A stretch of 64,000 nt of DNA, taken from contig NC_065885.2 of the NCBI RefSeq assembly GCF_932274485.2, positions 31,943,062 through 32,007,061 on the forward strand, read 5' to 3'. Within the stretch, counting starts at the first letter, position 1, and every line of letters begins with the position of its first letter. The stretch is from Patella vulgata. Its lineage: Eukaryota > Mollusca > Gastropoda > Patellidae. The translations under genes were made by a program, and so were the position numbers. Positions 1 to 10,132 of the stretch are shown here, piece after piece. The notes beneath the pieces were generated by a model that was given only the letters and a program-made list of their open reading frames with translations, did not search any database and was not told the origin of the DNA.

Positions 1-592
1 AAACAACATTTAACTAAACATACATTTATCTTTATTAACATATTTAACGACAGGTATATCATAATGCCCAATTCTAATGATCTACATTTTTAACAACCTT
101 ACAATTACAAGGACTCATGTCATTTTGTGTTTTTCATCCCCCACCCCAGTGACGAAATTTCATTTATTTAATCAAGATAAATTACGATCTTAACTATTCA
201 TTTTTACTTTTGTACTTTTATCGACAAAATATATTTTTAATAACTAATTTCTAATATGCTGAAAATATAATTATGTAAGATTATAATAATATGTTGATAA
301 ATATAGCGCCATCTAAATCTGACCAACAAGGTTTTGTTTTTTTATTTCTATCCATATGTTAATGTAATCAATTATGGAAATACAAATAAGAATTATTACA
401 ATTGGCAGTAACTGATTTTTTTGATAGACAGAGTATAACTCATTTGTTGTATAGTTCGTAAAAGATCAATTTCATTAAGTCTAACGATGTCGCAGACCAT
501 GTACAGGTGATAGAGTAGTTCTAATTAATGGTAATTAATAATTAAATTTTAAACAGCATGAGTAAAATCTAATTACATTTAGTTAAATTGTA

Positions 593-824
593 GAGGCGCC
601 GATAGACCCCTAACTGATTAATAATGATTGTCGTGTGCGGGACGAAACCCGAAAAGACAAATTTTTAAACAGCATGGGTTAAATATAATCACATTTAGTT
701 AGACTTTAGAGGCGCCGATAGACCCCTAACTGATTAATAATGATTGTCGTGTGCGGGACGAAACACGAAAAGATAAATTTTTAAACAGCATGGGTTAAAT
801 ATAATCTCACTTAATTTTAGTTAA
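593..824 (+). repeat. 116-bp tandem repeat, 2 copies
   Basis: GAGGCGCC marks each copy, at 593 and 709, giving a period of 116 bp. A third diverged copy, present in units 2 and 3, is missing here: the sequence jumps from the end of copy 2 to the distal flank. Copies are GC-richer than the surrounding DNA and contain GTGCGGGACGAAACCCG. No coding potential or known family is recognised. Confidence 0.9.
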
Positions 825-1253
825 ATCTAATCAGATATTGTTTGCTTTTGGCGGCGCCGACAAGACATTTTTTGTATTATTACGTTTTCTTTTAACTGTT
901 GATTTTTAACTAGTGTTTTTGTTTTAATTGACCATAATGTTACCAAAGAGCAGCTTCGGTTGGATTTTAGAACATTATTATAATTATTACATTATTATTA
1001 TTATTAAGACACCTAAAAAAACGGACAGGCACAAGAAACTGAGATAGAGGGAGGGTCTTTAATCTGTAAGGGATGACACGAACCCAAAAGTCGATCGGAT
1101 ATTGTCTCTCGCTACCAATTATATTAAATTTATTTTGGAATTCCATTGGTCTAGAAAAAACCGGTGGCACATTCGCAAAGCATTTTATCTCATTTGTTCA
1201 GTAAAATGAGAATTTAAAAACATAAAGATTTCTTTAGCCATTAGAATTCGAGA

Positions 1254-1563
1254 GAGCGAGAGAGAGAGAAAAAGAGAGAAAGAGAGAGAGACAGAGATGG
1301 GGTTTAACGTCCACTCGACACAGTCTAGGTCATTTCGGGACTAATATATGGTTTAATTTTATTTCAATAATTCGCTTGCCCGTAGGGGTCTTTGGCAGTG
1401 GGAGGAAATCGGAGGACCCGGAGAAAACCCACAGGTTGGACAAACAAATCTGCTCCTTGTCACGTACAACCAGTGAATCGAAACCACGCCAGTTGACTCA
1501 ATGACAGGCCTTATGATACAGCGCGCACGCGCTAACAATTCGGCCATCCACCCCTCCTCCCCC
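1254..1563 (-). mobile_element. V-SINE-like tRNA-derived SINE
   Basis: Read on the minus strand, a tRNA-like head carries an A box (GGCCGAATTGTTAGC) and a B box (GGTTTCGATTCAC). A V-SINE-type core follows (TCCGATTTCCTCCCACTGCC), then a GGACGTTAAACCCCAT tail and a GA/CT-rich tract. It is flanked by the 12-bp target duplication TAGAATTCGAGA (1242-1253 and 1564-1575). The same insertion is present in units 2, 3 and 5, and unit 4 has the empty site. Open frames inside it are incidental. Confidence 0.9.
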
Positions 1564-1767
1564 TAGAATTCGAGAAGGAAACACTCTTTCATGTAGAAAC
1601 AACTAACGTGCCAACGTTTTGTGCTATCATTCAATTAAAACAAATTTCTCATTTTTGTCTAGTTAAATACAACACAATGCTATATCTATTTAACAGATTG
1701 AATTTTGGAGAAAGAAAGATTTGCCATCAATCAAGCACATTATAGATTTGATAATTGTTAAAAAAAA

Positions 1768-1770
<3 letters not shown>

Positions 1771-1814
<44 letters not shown>

Positions 1815-1847
1815 GCTATATATATATATATATATAATACCAACCAG
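1771..1847. repeat. (TA)n microsatellite
   Basis: An interrupted TA tract split by AAAAAGC. Its length and interruptions differ in every unit (for example 10340-10415 and 10829-10925 in unit 2), so it is a fast-changing marker. It lies about 750 bp upstream of FoxJ1 copy 1. Confidence 0.95.
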
Positions 1848-1886
1848 TTACGGTGGCAGCATAATAATGTAATTGACATGTGTTAT

Positions 1887-2136
1887 AATTAAAGTATATC
1901 TGAATCTATAACTAAAATTAACATTTATCGAGTTTTACACATCTGTTACAAATATTACAAACTGTAGTAAACACAAACACTTACAATCAATGAATAAATT
2001 AAATGTGGTATAGTTAAAGTAGATCTGAATCTATCAATAAAATCAACATTTAACGAGTTTTAAACAACTGTTATAAACTTGTATAAACTGAAGTAAACAT
2101 AAATAATGAATAAATAAATGGATGTTATTTGTCCTA
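1887..2136 (+). repeat. Two diverged 125-bp direct repeats upstream of FoxJ1
   Basis: TTAAAGTATATCTGAATCTA (1889) and TTAAAGTAGATCTGAATCTA (2014) start two related segments that also share AACATTTA-CGAGTTTTA and a TGTAA/TATAAACTG end. Each ends with GTAAACA (1967-1973 and 2093-2099), a perfect core for forkhead binding. All complete units keep this pair. Confidence 0.75.
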
Positions 2137-2370
2137 CAGAAGAATAGTCTAAAAAGTAATATAATGTACTATGCATGCATTATTGTAATGTTATAAAAAC
2201 CTATCTTAAAAACAAAATAAATTATTAAACAATATACTAGGTTTTTTACGATTCTCTTTAAGGAACATAAATTGTGTATCTATGTATCAAAATAAAGCAG
2301 CTACTGCCGAAAAAGCAAATATCATTAATTAAAAAGATGGCTTACCGCTAATTAGTATGCCAATCTATCA

Positions 2371-2540
2371 AAGTTAACTGAAGGATTAACGGTTTATAGA
2401 AATTTGACATTAAACGTGGTATAAACTAAACTAACTGTAATAAGATTGATGTAAAGAAATAGCAGTGATTATTGTATAGCTGACTGTGATAGGATTACAG
2501 TATGTTTATATAAACTAGTTATATACTATAGTATATAAAA
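2371..2540 (+). promoter_or_regulatory. FoxJ1-like core promoter, copy 1
   Basis: TATATAAAA at 2532-2540 lies 53 to 61 bp before the ATG and is kept at the same spacing in copies 2, 3, 5 and 6 (11622, 20093, 35701, and 41184 on the minus strand). Upstream, GTTAACTG and ATTAACGG (2373-2392) are MYB-type motifs, also conserved between units. The region 2281-2592 is among the best conserved non-coding parts of the array, as expected for a promoter. The start site is inferred, not seen. Confidence 0.65.
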
Positions 2541-2592
2541 CATGTAGATATTCAGTATATCATTAACTCTTCTACAACATACTTCTACCATA

Positions 2593-3735
2593 ATGACTTC
2601 TACACATCTTCTAGCTGCACGTTTATTAAACAACTGGTTAACCAAAAATCAAATAGATTCGTGCAATACAGGAAATAATGATATCGATGAGAGTCTGTCT
2701 GGTTTGGGGTGGTTACGAAATCTGAACGTTGGTAAATTAAACAATACAACACCAACAAGTAACATATATTCACCATCTACAGTATCCAGAGACGTCTTAC
2801 AGACCAAAGAGATAAATAGTTCTACAAAATACAGACATCACCAAAACAATGGTTTCATTAAACCTCCGTATTCATACGCCACCCTCATATCCATGGCAAT
2901 CAACGATACGGAGGAGAAGAGAATCAACATATCTTCTATTTACAAGTGGATCACTGATAATTTTCCTTATTACAAAATGACAGATTCTCACTGGAAAAAT
3001 TCAATTCGACACACTCTATCTTTAAACAAACGTTTTGAGAAGATCCCTCGACGACCTAATGAATCTGGTAAAGGTGGATATTGGAGAATAAAACCGGAAG
3101 TAAGTGACATCATGCAAAGGGGTGCCACAAAGAAACGCAGGACGAGTGACGATCGATGCTGTCCTCCATCAACTAAACGATTTAAAACAAAAGAAGAACC
3201 CTTGGCGGTATTAAATTATGATGCATTAACAGAGAAAAATTTTGGCGGCCATTTTTCTCTAAATATTCCAACAGTACAGGAACCTGTTTGTAAAAATGAT
3301 TTTAATTGGTCATCAGAGAAACAACAATACCCTAAAGAAAATAGTGTTAAAATTAAAATCGAAAATGGGATAAATGACGGCATTATTCCAGTCACTTCCG
3401 ATGACGAATTTAATGACATTAAAAGTTATACAATATCTTCACCTCTTTCAAGATATGACGATAATTCTGTTGATATGACATGTTTTGATGATCTGCTTGT
3501 TTTTAATTTTACTGATGAATCTAAGAATATTGTCCATGATGAATCAAGAGGTCACCAACTAAATGACGATTCTTTAGATTTATCTTTATTATCAGATGGA
3601 ACTGGTGATCATGATTGGTGGCAGAAAGACTTTGAGTGTTTCCCATATCTAGACAATGATTGTAATGAAATATATATTCCACCCATAGATAAGGTTGATA
3701 ATGATATAGATATATGTAAAATGTTTAATCTTTAA
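2593..3735 (+). CDS. FoxJ1-like: FoxJ1-like forkhead transcription factor, copy 1
   Basis: Single-exon, 380 residues. The forkhead domain is about residues 90-177: [13 protein letters not shown] opens it, WKNSIRHTLSLNK (134-146) is the recognition helix, and [11 protein letters not shown] closes wing 1. FoxJ1 assignment rests on [15 protein letters not shown] (32-46), matching the FOXJ1 N-terminal SLTSLxWLQ motif, on KWITDNF, and on the GATKKRR run after the domain (177-183). The C-terminus is acidic and ends with a conserved [10 protein letters not shown]. Family members are DNA-binding nuclear activators of motile cilia genes. FOXJ1 genes usually have introns and about 420-460 residues, so this is a shorter, intronless, divergent paralogue. 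The recognition helix has T where most FoxJ1 proteins have N (RHNLS). A candidate ATTAAA poly(A) signal is at 3804. Its convergent neighbour is the partner gene. Confidence 0.92.
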   Translation: MTSTHLLAARLLNNWLTKNQIDSCNTGNNDIDESLSGLGWLRNLNVGKLNNTTPTSNIYSPSTVSRDVLQTKEINSSTKYRHHQNNGFIKPPYSYATLISMAINDTEEKRINISSIYKWITDNFPYYKMTDSHWKNSIRHTLSLNKRFEKIPRRPNESGKGGYWRIKPEVSDIMQRGATKKRRTSDDRCCPPSTKRFKTKEEPLAVLNYDALTEKNFGGHFSLNIPTVQEPVCKNDFNWSSEKQQYPKENSVKIKIENGINDGIIPVTSDDEFNDIKSYTISSPLSRYDDNSVDMTCFDDLLVFNFTDESKNIVHDESRGHQLNDDSLDLSLLSDGTGDHDWWQKDFECFPYLDNDCNEIYIPPIDKVDNDIDICKMFNL

Positions 3736-4340
3736 TCTAGATTAATGAATTATTTTACTTTTAATGTTTTTGTACTGCATAATATAGTGCTTTGTATTTG
3801 TTTATTAAATTATTGAAATTTTTCTTTATTGTTTTCTTTGTTCCGGTCATATAGTAATACCATAATACAGATTGCACATACCCCCAATCATGCCTGGATG
3901 TATTGTATGCGAAACGAAACAACCTCTGTCCCCGTGTTCCCACTGTCCCAGAGCAAAGCTTCACTCTCGAACACAATTAGACGATCACAATAATTCTAGA
4001 GAGATATGCTATTTATTGGGAAAACCTTCTGAATTTTCAGGGCATCTTTTACCAAAACTGAACTCTTGAAAAAATCCAACAATACCAGTATCTTGAATAA
4101 ATCCAACAATTCCAGTATCTTACTTACAGTTCATGGCAAATATTTCGTAACTTTTGAAGATATTTTTGTCTTCCTATGCTGTGACAGACCTGGTATTAGA
4201 GTTTTTATAATTTCCCAGTACAGTATAAAATGTATTAATTGATCTAGAAATCGCAAGTTTCCTTAAACGACATCATGGTCAGTTGGGAGGTGGTTTGAAC
4301 ATTAAAAACCGAAGATGCATTCAACTACGTCTGGGTTTAG
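3736..4340 (+). other. FoxJ1 3' flank with small Cys-rich frame
   Basis: Shared with units 2 and 3. A frame at 3872-4069 encodes GCIVCETKQPLSPCSHC, a CX2CX8CX2C zinc-ribbon-like spacing. In unit 2 one base is missing so the frame is altered; in units 4 and 6 the second pair reads CSHY and a stop comes early. It is more likely a relic or exon fragment than a working gene. Confidence 0.4.
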
Positions 4341-4904
4341 CTATATCTATATATTTAATATTCAATATTATCATTGATAGGTCGGGTATGTGCGTATATT
4401 CAAGATGGCATGTATATTTCCTCCATGACCCGAACTAGCCAGTGAGAATATCTAAATATAAATATATACAATATTTATTCAACGCAAAGCTTAATAAAAC
4501 TGTTTCCAATATTTAAAGATACATTATGGGAGATTCGATAACGAGTTGGCAGTTCTCACTATAATAGTTAAAAACTAGATAATGTAAAGGCAATTTGCTG
4601 AAAATTTGATTCAAATTGATCCACTATGAGCCGAGAACTAAACGGTTGAAATTTCCGCCTAGCCTCGATCATCATTACTCAAGTCAATACGATAAACAGC
4701 ATAGTCTCGATTATCCATTTAATCGTTAAATCGTGAAGGAACGTTATGCAGTAAATCGGCTCATAATCCACTAAAGATCACAGGCTAGCATAACCATCTA
4801 GAGTTGATTATGGTCTGGATTAATGTCTAATTAATAATTAAGATAACATTTCAGGCCTAAAGAAAGACCTGCAATAGACAGATTTAGCTCTTGCATAATG
4901 TAGT
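4341..4904. other. Unit 1-specific segment, no gene seen
   Basis: Not homologous to the other units, which at this point continue with GTTACTTAACC. It contains TATGAGCCGA near 4627 and its inverse TCGGCTCATA near 4748, about 120 bp apart. It may be part of an unrecognised interspersed repeat that arrived with, or before, the adjacent LINE. Confidence 0.5.
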
Positions 4905-6069
4905 AGTTGTTTATTAGTAGTAGTAATTGTTTATTAACGTCTCACCAGTTATAAATACATGTACATCACATTCATAAATTATAATATACTAAGAATTAAA
5001 AAACTGCCATTCATTAAGAATTATGAGAGACGAGATGTACATTATAAAGACACAAATAAATAAGCATAGTAAAATATAAATAACAGAAACAAACCCCAAA
5101 AAGACCCCACACCTAGGGCGGAAAATTTAAAATTAATATCTACACTAGGCTAAAAATAAGAACCCATTCACGAACATGGATATAAAGTTTGCCTCCATCT
5201 TTTTAAAATATCACAGCAGGTTTTGGCACTCAACTTAACTACTTCGTCACTGGTCAGAATAAAAGACATTTTATCAGAGTTATTAAAAGATGCAAAGTTT
5301 GGACACACAACTTGCATAAAGGTGAATAAAACATTCCCTAAATCGCTATATAGTTCACATTCTAAAAGACAGTGTTCTTCATTTTCGACTTTATCGGTAC
5401 AATAAAACCAAAGACGGTTCTCAACCGGAATTCCTTCATATCGCCCAGTTTCTAGACGGAGCGGAGCTACTCCACATCTAAATTTCGCCAGAGCACTGTG
5501 ATGGGAGGGAATAAGATTGTCCGTTACATATTTCTCGGGTCCATACACAAACTTGAACAAACGATAGGATCCGGAGCTTATTATGACCTTGGCCGACTTT
5601 AGCACTAACATGGGTTACATCATTGAACCATTTTTCTAAAGACATATGGAAGTTTTTTTCGAAAACATCACAAACAAGTTTTCGGGTATTTACATGACTA
5701 TTCATATCTATTTTGATATCTAGTTTCTTTAAATGATTCTTAACTCTAAAATTCCATTTTTTGGTTCTTTTTGCCTTTAAATTACTCCAACTAAAAATTA
5801 TCTTAGTTAGTCGACTATCCGTCAAATTGCATAATCTACCATAGTGTCTGATCACACTATCCCATTGGCGAACATGTGGAGGCACCCACACCATGTCCCC
5901 GTTAACAGCAGCATTTGGGGTGTATCTGTCTACTCCCAGGAAATATCTGCACGCTCTATTCTGTACAGCTGTCACACAACTAAATTCCAGGTCACACAGA
6001 TCGCCGCACCGTTACTAATAATAGGATAATATATGTTTAGTGTGGGCTACCTACATAATGTCGGCTTCA
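4905..6069 (-). mobile_element. LINE 3' portion, 5'-truncated
   Basis: Minus-strand frames 5478-5975 and 5168-5611 encode the region after the reverse transcriptase of a non-LTR retrotransposon: QNRACRYFLGVDRYTPNAAV at the start, then RCGVAPLRLETGRYEG, FYCTDKVENEEHCLLECELY (a zinc-knuckle-like C/H cluster) and a C-terminal WRQTLYPCS. The two parts are joined by one frameshift near 5590. The 3' end is near 4905-4930 with TAATAAACAA-rich tail repeats. Only unit 1 carries it, so it is younger than the split of units 1 and 2 or arrived with a local replacement. Confidence 0.8.
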
Positions 6070-6389
6070 TAGAATACATTCGAATAAATCCCGTTTTAAA
6101 AGTTATAGAGATAATTTATTCTTAAATACAATTATATACAAAGCTATCAAATGTATATTGATTATATACTAAATAATCACAAATTGCGTATCACAGATAT
6201 AATTTTAATATTAAAAAATAATAAACAATAAAAATACTATTATAACAACTATTTAACACATTTCTATCAATAAATTATAGATTAATGTTGTACAAATATT
6301 GTAAACGTAACAAAGACAAGACAGTTAAAAACATTTGTCCATATTGTTGCAACAACCAAGAATAATTCCATTTCATTTCTTAACATAAA

Positions 6390-7405
6390 TCATGAAAAAT
6401 GCACCAGAGAACATTCTGGAAAATCATCAGGAAAGCCCTCGTCACTTCCACTAAAATAATCAGAATAACAAATGGTCGCAGCAAATGATCCAGATACACA
6501 TTGAACAACTTCTTCATGGTCCACTTCAAATTCATCTGATTCCATGACATCATCAAAATATAAACCAGTAGATGGTGTCGCTGTTTTTAACCAGGAACTA
6601 GTCATGTGATGACCATCGGAAATGTTGTCACCACACAACATAACGTCATTGTTTGTACTTTCTATATTAGGAGATATTACACATGCATTTGTTTTATATA
6701 AATAAACGAGATCATTTTGATCTTTGGCGCCAGCATAACTACAAGGCGATACTGCTGTAACTATTGCTTGATTGTCAAATATGTTTATTTGATTTGAAAT
6801 TCCCGAGGCATCACTATTTTCTGCTAAGTTGTTCCCCTCGGATTGATTTTCGCAAGAGTTCATGAAATGTAAATAAGACTGGAATTGATTTAGTGACGTT
6901 GTATTATCAAATTCTAGAGAGGATTTTAGACATGTCACCCAGTCTTTTGTTGGCGAGTGCTGTTCTTTCTCTTGGCTCAAAGATTTGTTTTGATTACACA
7001 GACTTTCTGTGGTTTGAAAAAGTTGACGACGGCATCTTGGTGGGTTATCCTTATTTCTTAAAGTTCTTAATTTTCTTTTTCCTTGACGACAAAAAACCTG
7101 TAAATAAATCCAAATTAACATTTTAGCTTGATACCAAGCATGAATACGACTGCGTCATATACGACGACATCTATAAATCAAAAAGTGATCAAATAATGTG
7201 GCATCGTTACTAAACGACTAGCTTAAACTTTTATAAACACGCCCAGATCAGCTTTCTAAATATTAATTAGAATGACGTTTAACTCGAACATAAATATACA
7301 TACATTCAGTTAAAGGTACTGAACATATTTTAAACTCTTATGTTTGCATATTATCATAAGACTTACCAAAGTCAAGTGACTGTTTTCATCTGGTAAAAAA
7401 TCCAT
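6390..7405 (-). CDS. Array partner gene copy A1, unknown family
   Basis: Two exons on the minus strand: exon 1 is 7367-7405 (13 codons, MDFLPDENSHLTL), a 269-bp intron has GTAAGT and TTTACAG ends, and exon 2 is 6390-7097. The product is 248 residues. Residues 14-40 are strongly basic and Cys-containing (CRQGKRKLRTLRN, PPRCRRQLF). The middle is Ser/Asn/Gln-rich with SPTKDWVTCL, and the last 50 residues are acidic, ending FPECSLVHFS. No signal peptide, membrane segment or known domain is seen. A basic patch plus acidic tail would suit a nuclear protein, but that is inference. It is convergent with FoxJ1-like copy 1 and present in every unit at the same place. A candidate AATAAA is at 6115-6120. 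Similar copies A4 and A6 are also open. Confidence 0.8.
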
Positions 7406-7496
7406 TTTTCTAAGAATATTACAATTAAAAATTGATATCCTGTACAGACGAACTATACTACTACTGAATGAGGTCTAATACTTTGAAATGTGTTGT

Positions 7497-7593
7497 CCTT
7501 TTTATACTATAATTTCAAACTATTTTTGGGAGACAATCATTTATCCAATGATCTTTTAGGTGTACCAACCATAACCGTTAAGTAGATTAACGG
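7497..7593 (-). promoter_or_regulatory. Partner gene promoter, copy A1
   Basis: On the minus strand TATAAAAAGG (7497-7506) lies about 92 bp before the ATG. About 70 bp upstream of it is a perfect 7-bp inverted repeat, CCGTTAA-GTAGA-TTAACGG (7575-7593), whose arms are MYB-type sites. An ATTGG (inverted CCAAT) lies between. The layout is conserved in most partner copies; unit 3 has lost one arm. Confidence 0.6.
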
Positions 7594-8073
7594 TAACTAT
7601 ATAATCCTAATTAATCCATTCATTAATCACGAGTATATTAAAACAGAAATTGGTAGTACCATTTTGTTCTCCAATCGACAACATTGAGGTCCAACTCATG
7701 AACTATTAGGCTTTATTTGTTTGTTATCCATGTCTAATTTTCTTACAACTTCTTTTTGTTTATCAGTATGGTTGTTCAGCATACTACATGAATTAATATA
7801 ATAATATATTAGTCCTTCCCCGAAAAAGGGACCGAAAACAGTCAGTTACTAATATTGGTAGTGTATATATATCTGTATCATATGTGTAAAAAAGAATAGA
7901 TTTGATACATTTTGATTGTTCTTAAAAGTGCTTAAATGGTGCTGTTCCGTGCGGCTGTTCTGTTCACCCTTTTCATCCATCTTTTCATATGGAAATAGTC
8001 TTAATGAACTCAACCTGTCCATAATATCATGATTAATGTATATGACGTTAAATTGTAATAATCAACAACAAGA

Positions 8074-8178
8074 ATGGCTCAGTTTTTAATGGTTCTCCTT
8101 GTGTATATAGTGGTAGGATTTCTTCTTTTGAAGTCAACTCCCTTGAGATCAAAGTTTGGGGCACCACAAAAGGGTTGA
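8074..8178 (+). CDS. Putative 34-residue membrane microprotein, unit 1
   Basis: ATG at 8074, TGA at 8176. The product starts MAQFLMVLLVYIVVGFLLL, a single hydrophobic stretch long enough to span a membrane, followed by a basic tail KSTPLRSKFGAPQKG. The same frame is open in units 2 (17079) and 4 (32957), with mostly conservative changes (M to L, V to L/I). It lies 669 bp upstream of the partner gene, transcribed away from it. There is no known family match and it could also be a first exon or chance frame. Repetition as an open frame in diverged units is the only support. Confidence 0.45.
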   Translation: MAQFLMVLLVYIVVGFLLLKSTPLRSKFGAPQKG

Positions 8179-9066
8179 CTTACTAAACGTATTTACAGTA
8201 CATCCATCCAGATCAATGAAATTGAAATCTTATATGGTGCAAGAGCCAAGGAATGGGGTGGGGATTTTATTCTTTCTAAACTAAATTTACAGAGAGTTAT
8301 TGCCCCCGTCTCCTAAACGCTTTGGTAAAGATGTTGTTATAGTTTAATATAATATAAAGATGTATTACAATTTCCATTAATTAATCATCTATGTCCAAGT
8401 TAAATTGTAGAAATGACAGTAATTTAATATCAGTGTCATATAATAATAACATCAACCTGGATTAAACTCTATATAAACAACATTTAACTAAACATACATT
8501 TATCTTCATTAACATATTTAACGACAGGTATATCATGATGCCCAATTCTAATGATCTACATTTTTAACAACCTTACAATTACAAGGACTCATGTCATTTT
8601 GTGTTTTTCATCCCCCACCCCAGTGACGAAATTTCATTTATTTAATCAAGATAAATTACGATCTTAACTATTCATTTTTAGTTTTGTACTTTTATCGACA
8701 AAATATATTTTTAATAACTAATTTCTAATATGCTGAAAATATAATTATGTAAGATTATAATAATATGTTGATAAATATAGCACCATCTAAATCTGACCAA
8801 CAAGGTTTTGTTTTTTTATTTCTATCCATATGTTAATGTAATCAATTATGGAAATACAAATAAGAATTATTACAATTGGCAGTAACTGATTTTTTTGATA
8901 GACAGAGTATAACTCATTTGTTGTATAGTTCGTAAAAGATCAATTTCATTAAGTCTAACGATGTCGCAGACCATGTACAGGTGATAGAGTAGTTCTAATT
9001 AATGGTAATTAATAATTAAATTTTAAACAGCATGAGTAAAATCTAATTACATTTAGTTAAATTGTA

Positions 9067-9414
9067 GAGGCGCCGATAGACCCCTAACTGATTAATAATG
9101 ATTGTCGTGTGCGGGACGAAACCCGAAAAGACAAATTTTTAAACAGCATGGGTTAAATATAATCACATTTAGTTAGACTTTAGAGGCGCCGATAGACCCC
9201 TAACTGATTAATAATGATTGTCGTGTGCGGGACGAAACACGAAAAGATAAATTTTTAAACAGCATGGGTTAAATATAATCTCACTTAATTTTAGTTGAGA
9301 AGCGGCGACATACACCTAGCAGATTAATAATGATTGTCGCGTGCATAAATAAAAATCCGAAAAGACGCAAATTATTGAGCAACATGGGTTAAATCTAATC
9401 AGATATTGTTTGCT
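9067..9414 (+). repeat. 116-bp tandem repeat, 3 copies
   Basis: Copies start at 9067, 9183 and 9299. The third is diverged (GAAGCGGCGACATACACC) and is the one missing from unit 1. Confidence 0.9.
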
Positions 9415-9821
9415 TTTGGCGGCGCCGACAAGACATTTTTTGTATTATTACGTTTTCTTTTAACTGTTGATTTTTAACTAGTGTTTTTGTTTTAATTGAC
9501 CATAATGTTACCAAAGAGCAGCTTCGGTTGGATTTTAGAACATTATTATAATTATTACATTATTATTATTATTAAGACACCTAAAAAAACGGACAGGCAC
9601 AAGAAACTGAGATAGAGGGAGGGTCTTTAATCTGTAAGGGATGACATGAACCCAAAAGTCGATCGGATATTGTCTCTCGCTACCAATTATATTAAATTTA
9701 TTTTGGAATTCCATTGGTCTAGAAAAAACCGGTGGCACATTCGCAAAGCATTTTATCTCATTTGTTCAGTAAAATGAGAATTTAAAAACATAAAGATTTC
9801 TTTAGCCATTAGAATTCGAGA

Positions 9822-10132
9822 GAGCGAGAGAGAGAGAAAAAGAGAGAAAGAGAGAGAGAGAGAGATGGGGTTTAACGTCCACTCGACACAGTCTAGGTCA
9901 TTTCGGGACTAATATATGGTTTAATTTTATTTCAATAATTCGCTTGCCCGTAGGGGTCTTTGGCAGTGGGAGGAAATCGGAGGACCCGGAGAAAACCCAC
10001 AGGTTGGACAAACAAATCTGCTCCTTGTCACGTACAACCAGTGAATCGAAACCACGCCAGTTGACTCAATGACAGGCCTTATGATACAGCGCGCACGCGC
10101 TAACCATTCGGCCATCCACCCCCCCCTCCCCC
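9822..10132 (-). mobile_element. V-SINE-like SINE, unit 2
   Basis: Orthologous to the unit 1 insertion, with the same target duplication TAGAATTCGAGA (9810-9821 and 10133-10144). A box GGCCGAATGGTTAGC and B box are on the minus strand. Confidence 0.9.

Larger units (their letters stand above)
1..8474 (+). repeat. Direct array unit 1
   Basis: First of five direct copies of a gene-bearing segment. The sequence at base 1 reappears at 8475 and 17480 almost unchanged, so the unit continues left of the window. It holds FoxJ1-like copy 1, an intact partner gene and an intact microprotein frame. Bases 1-592 are AT-rich spacer with no gene seen. Compared with units 2 and 3 it lacks the third 116-bp repeat, and 4341-6069 replaces the SINE-rich spacer found in units 2 to 4. 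Confidence 0.9.

Noticed and set aside
593-824. CRISPR-like array
   Set aside because: The 116-bp units are directly adjacent without spacers, and the host is a eukaryote.
967-1170. Recurrent 67-codon minus-strand frame (also 9535, 18541 and 34317)
   Set aside because: It repeats because the unit repeats. It runs through an ATT microsatellite, its longer form in unit 5 has a different end, and unit 4 has no equivalent frame.
1490-1550. tRNA-like sequences in many places
   Set aside because: They have A and B boxes but lack a full cloverleaf and are followed by the SINE core and tail, so they are SINE heads rather than tRNA genes.
3216-3419. Antisense frame inside FoxJ1 (also 12306 and 20777)
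   Set aside because: Shadow of the real coding frame; it recurs only because FoxJ1 is conserved between copies.
2593-8178. Toxin-antidote or meiotic-drive interpretation of the FoxJ1, partner and microprotein set
   Set aside because: The linked three-gene layout invites it, but nothing in the sequence shows toxicity or protection, and the genes decay independently.
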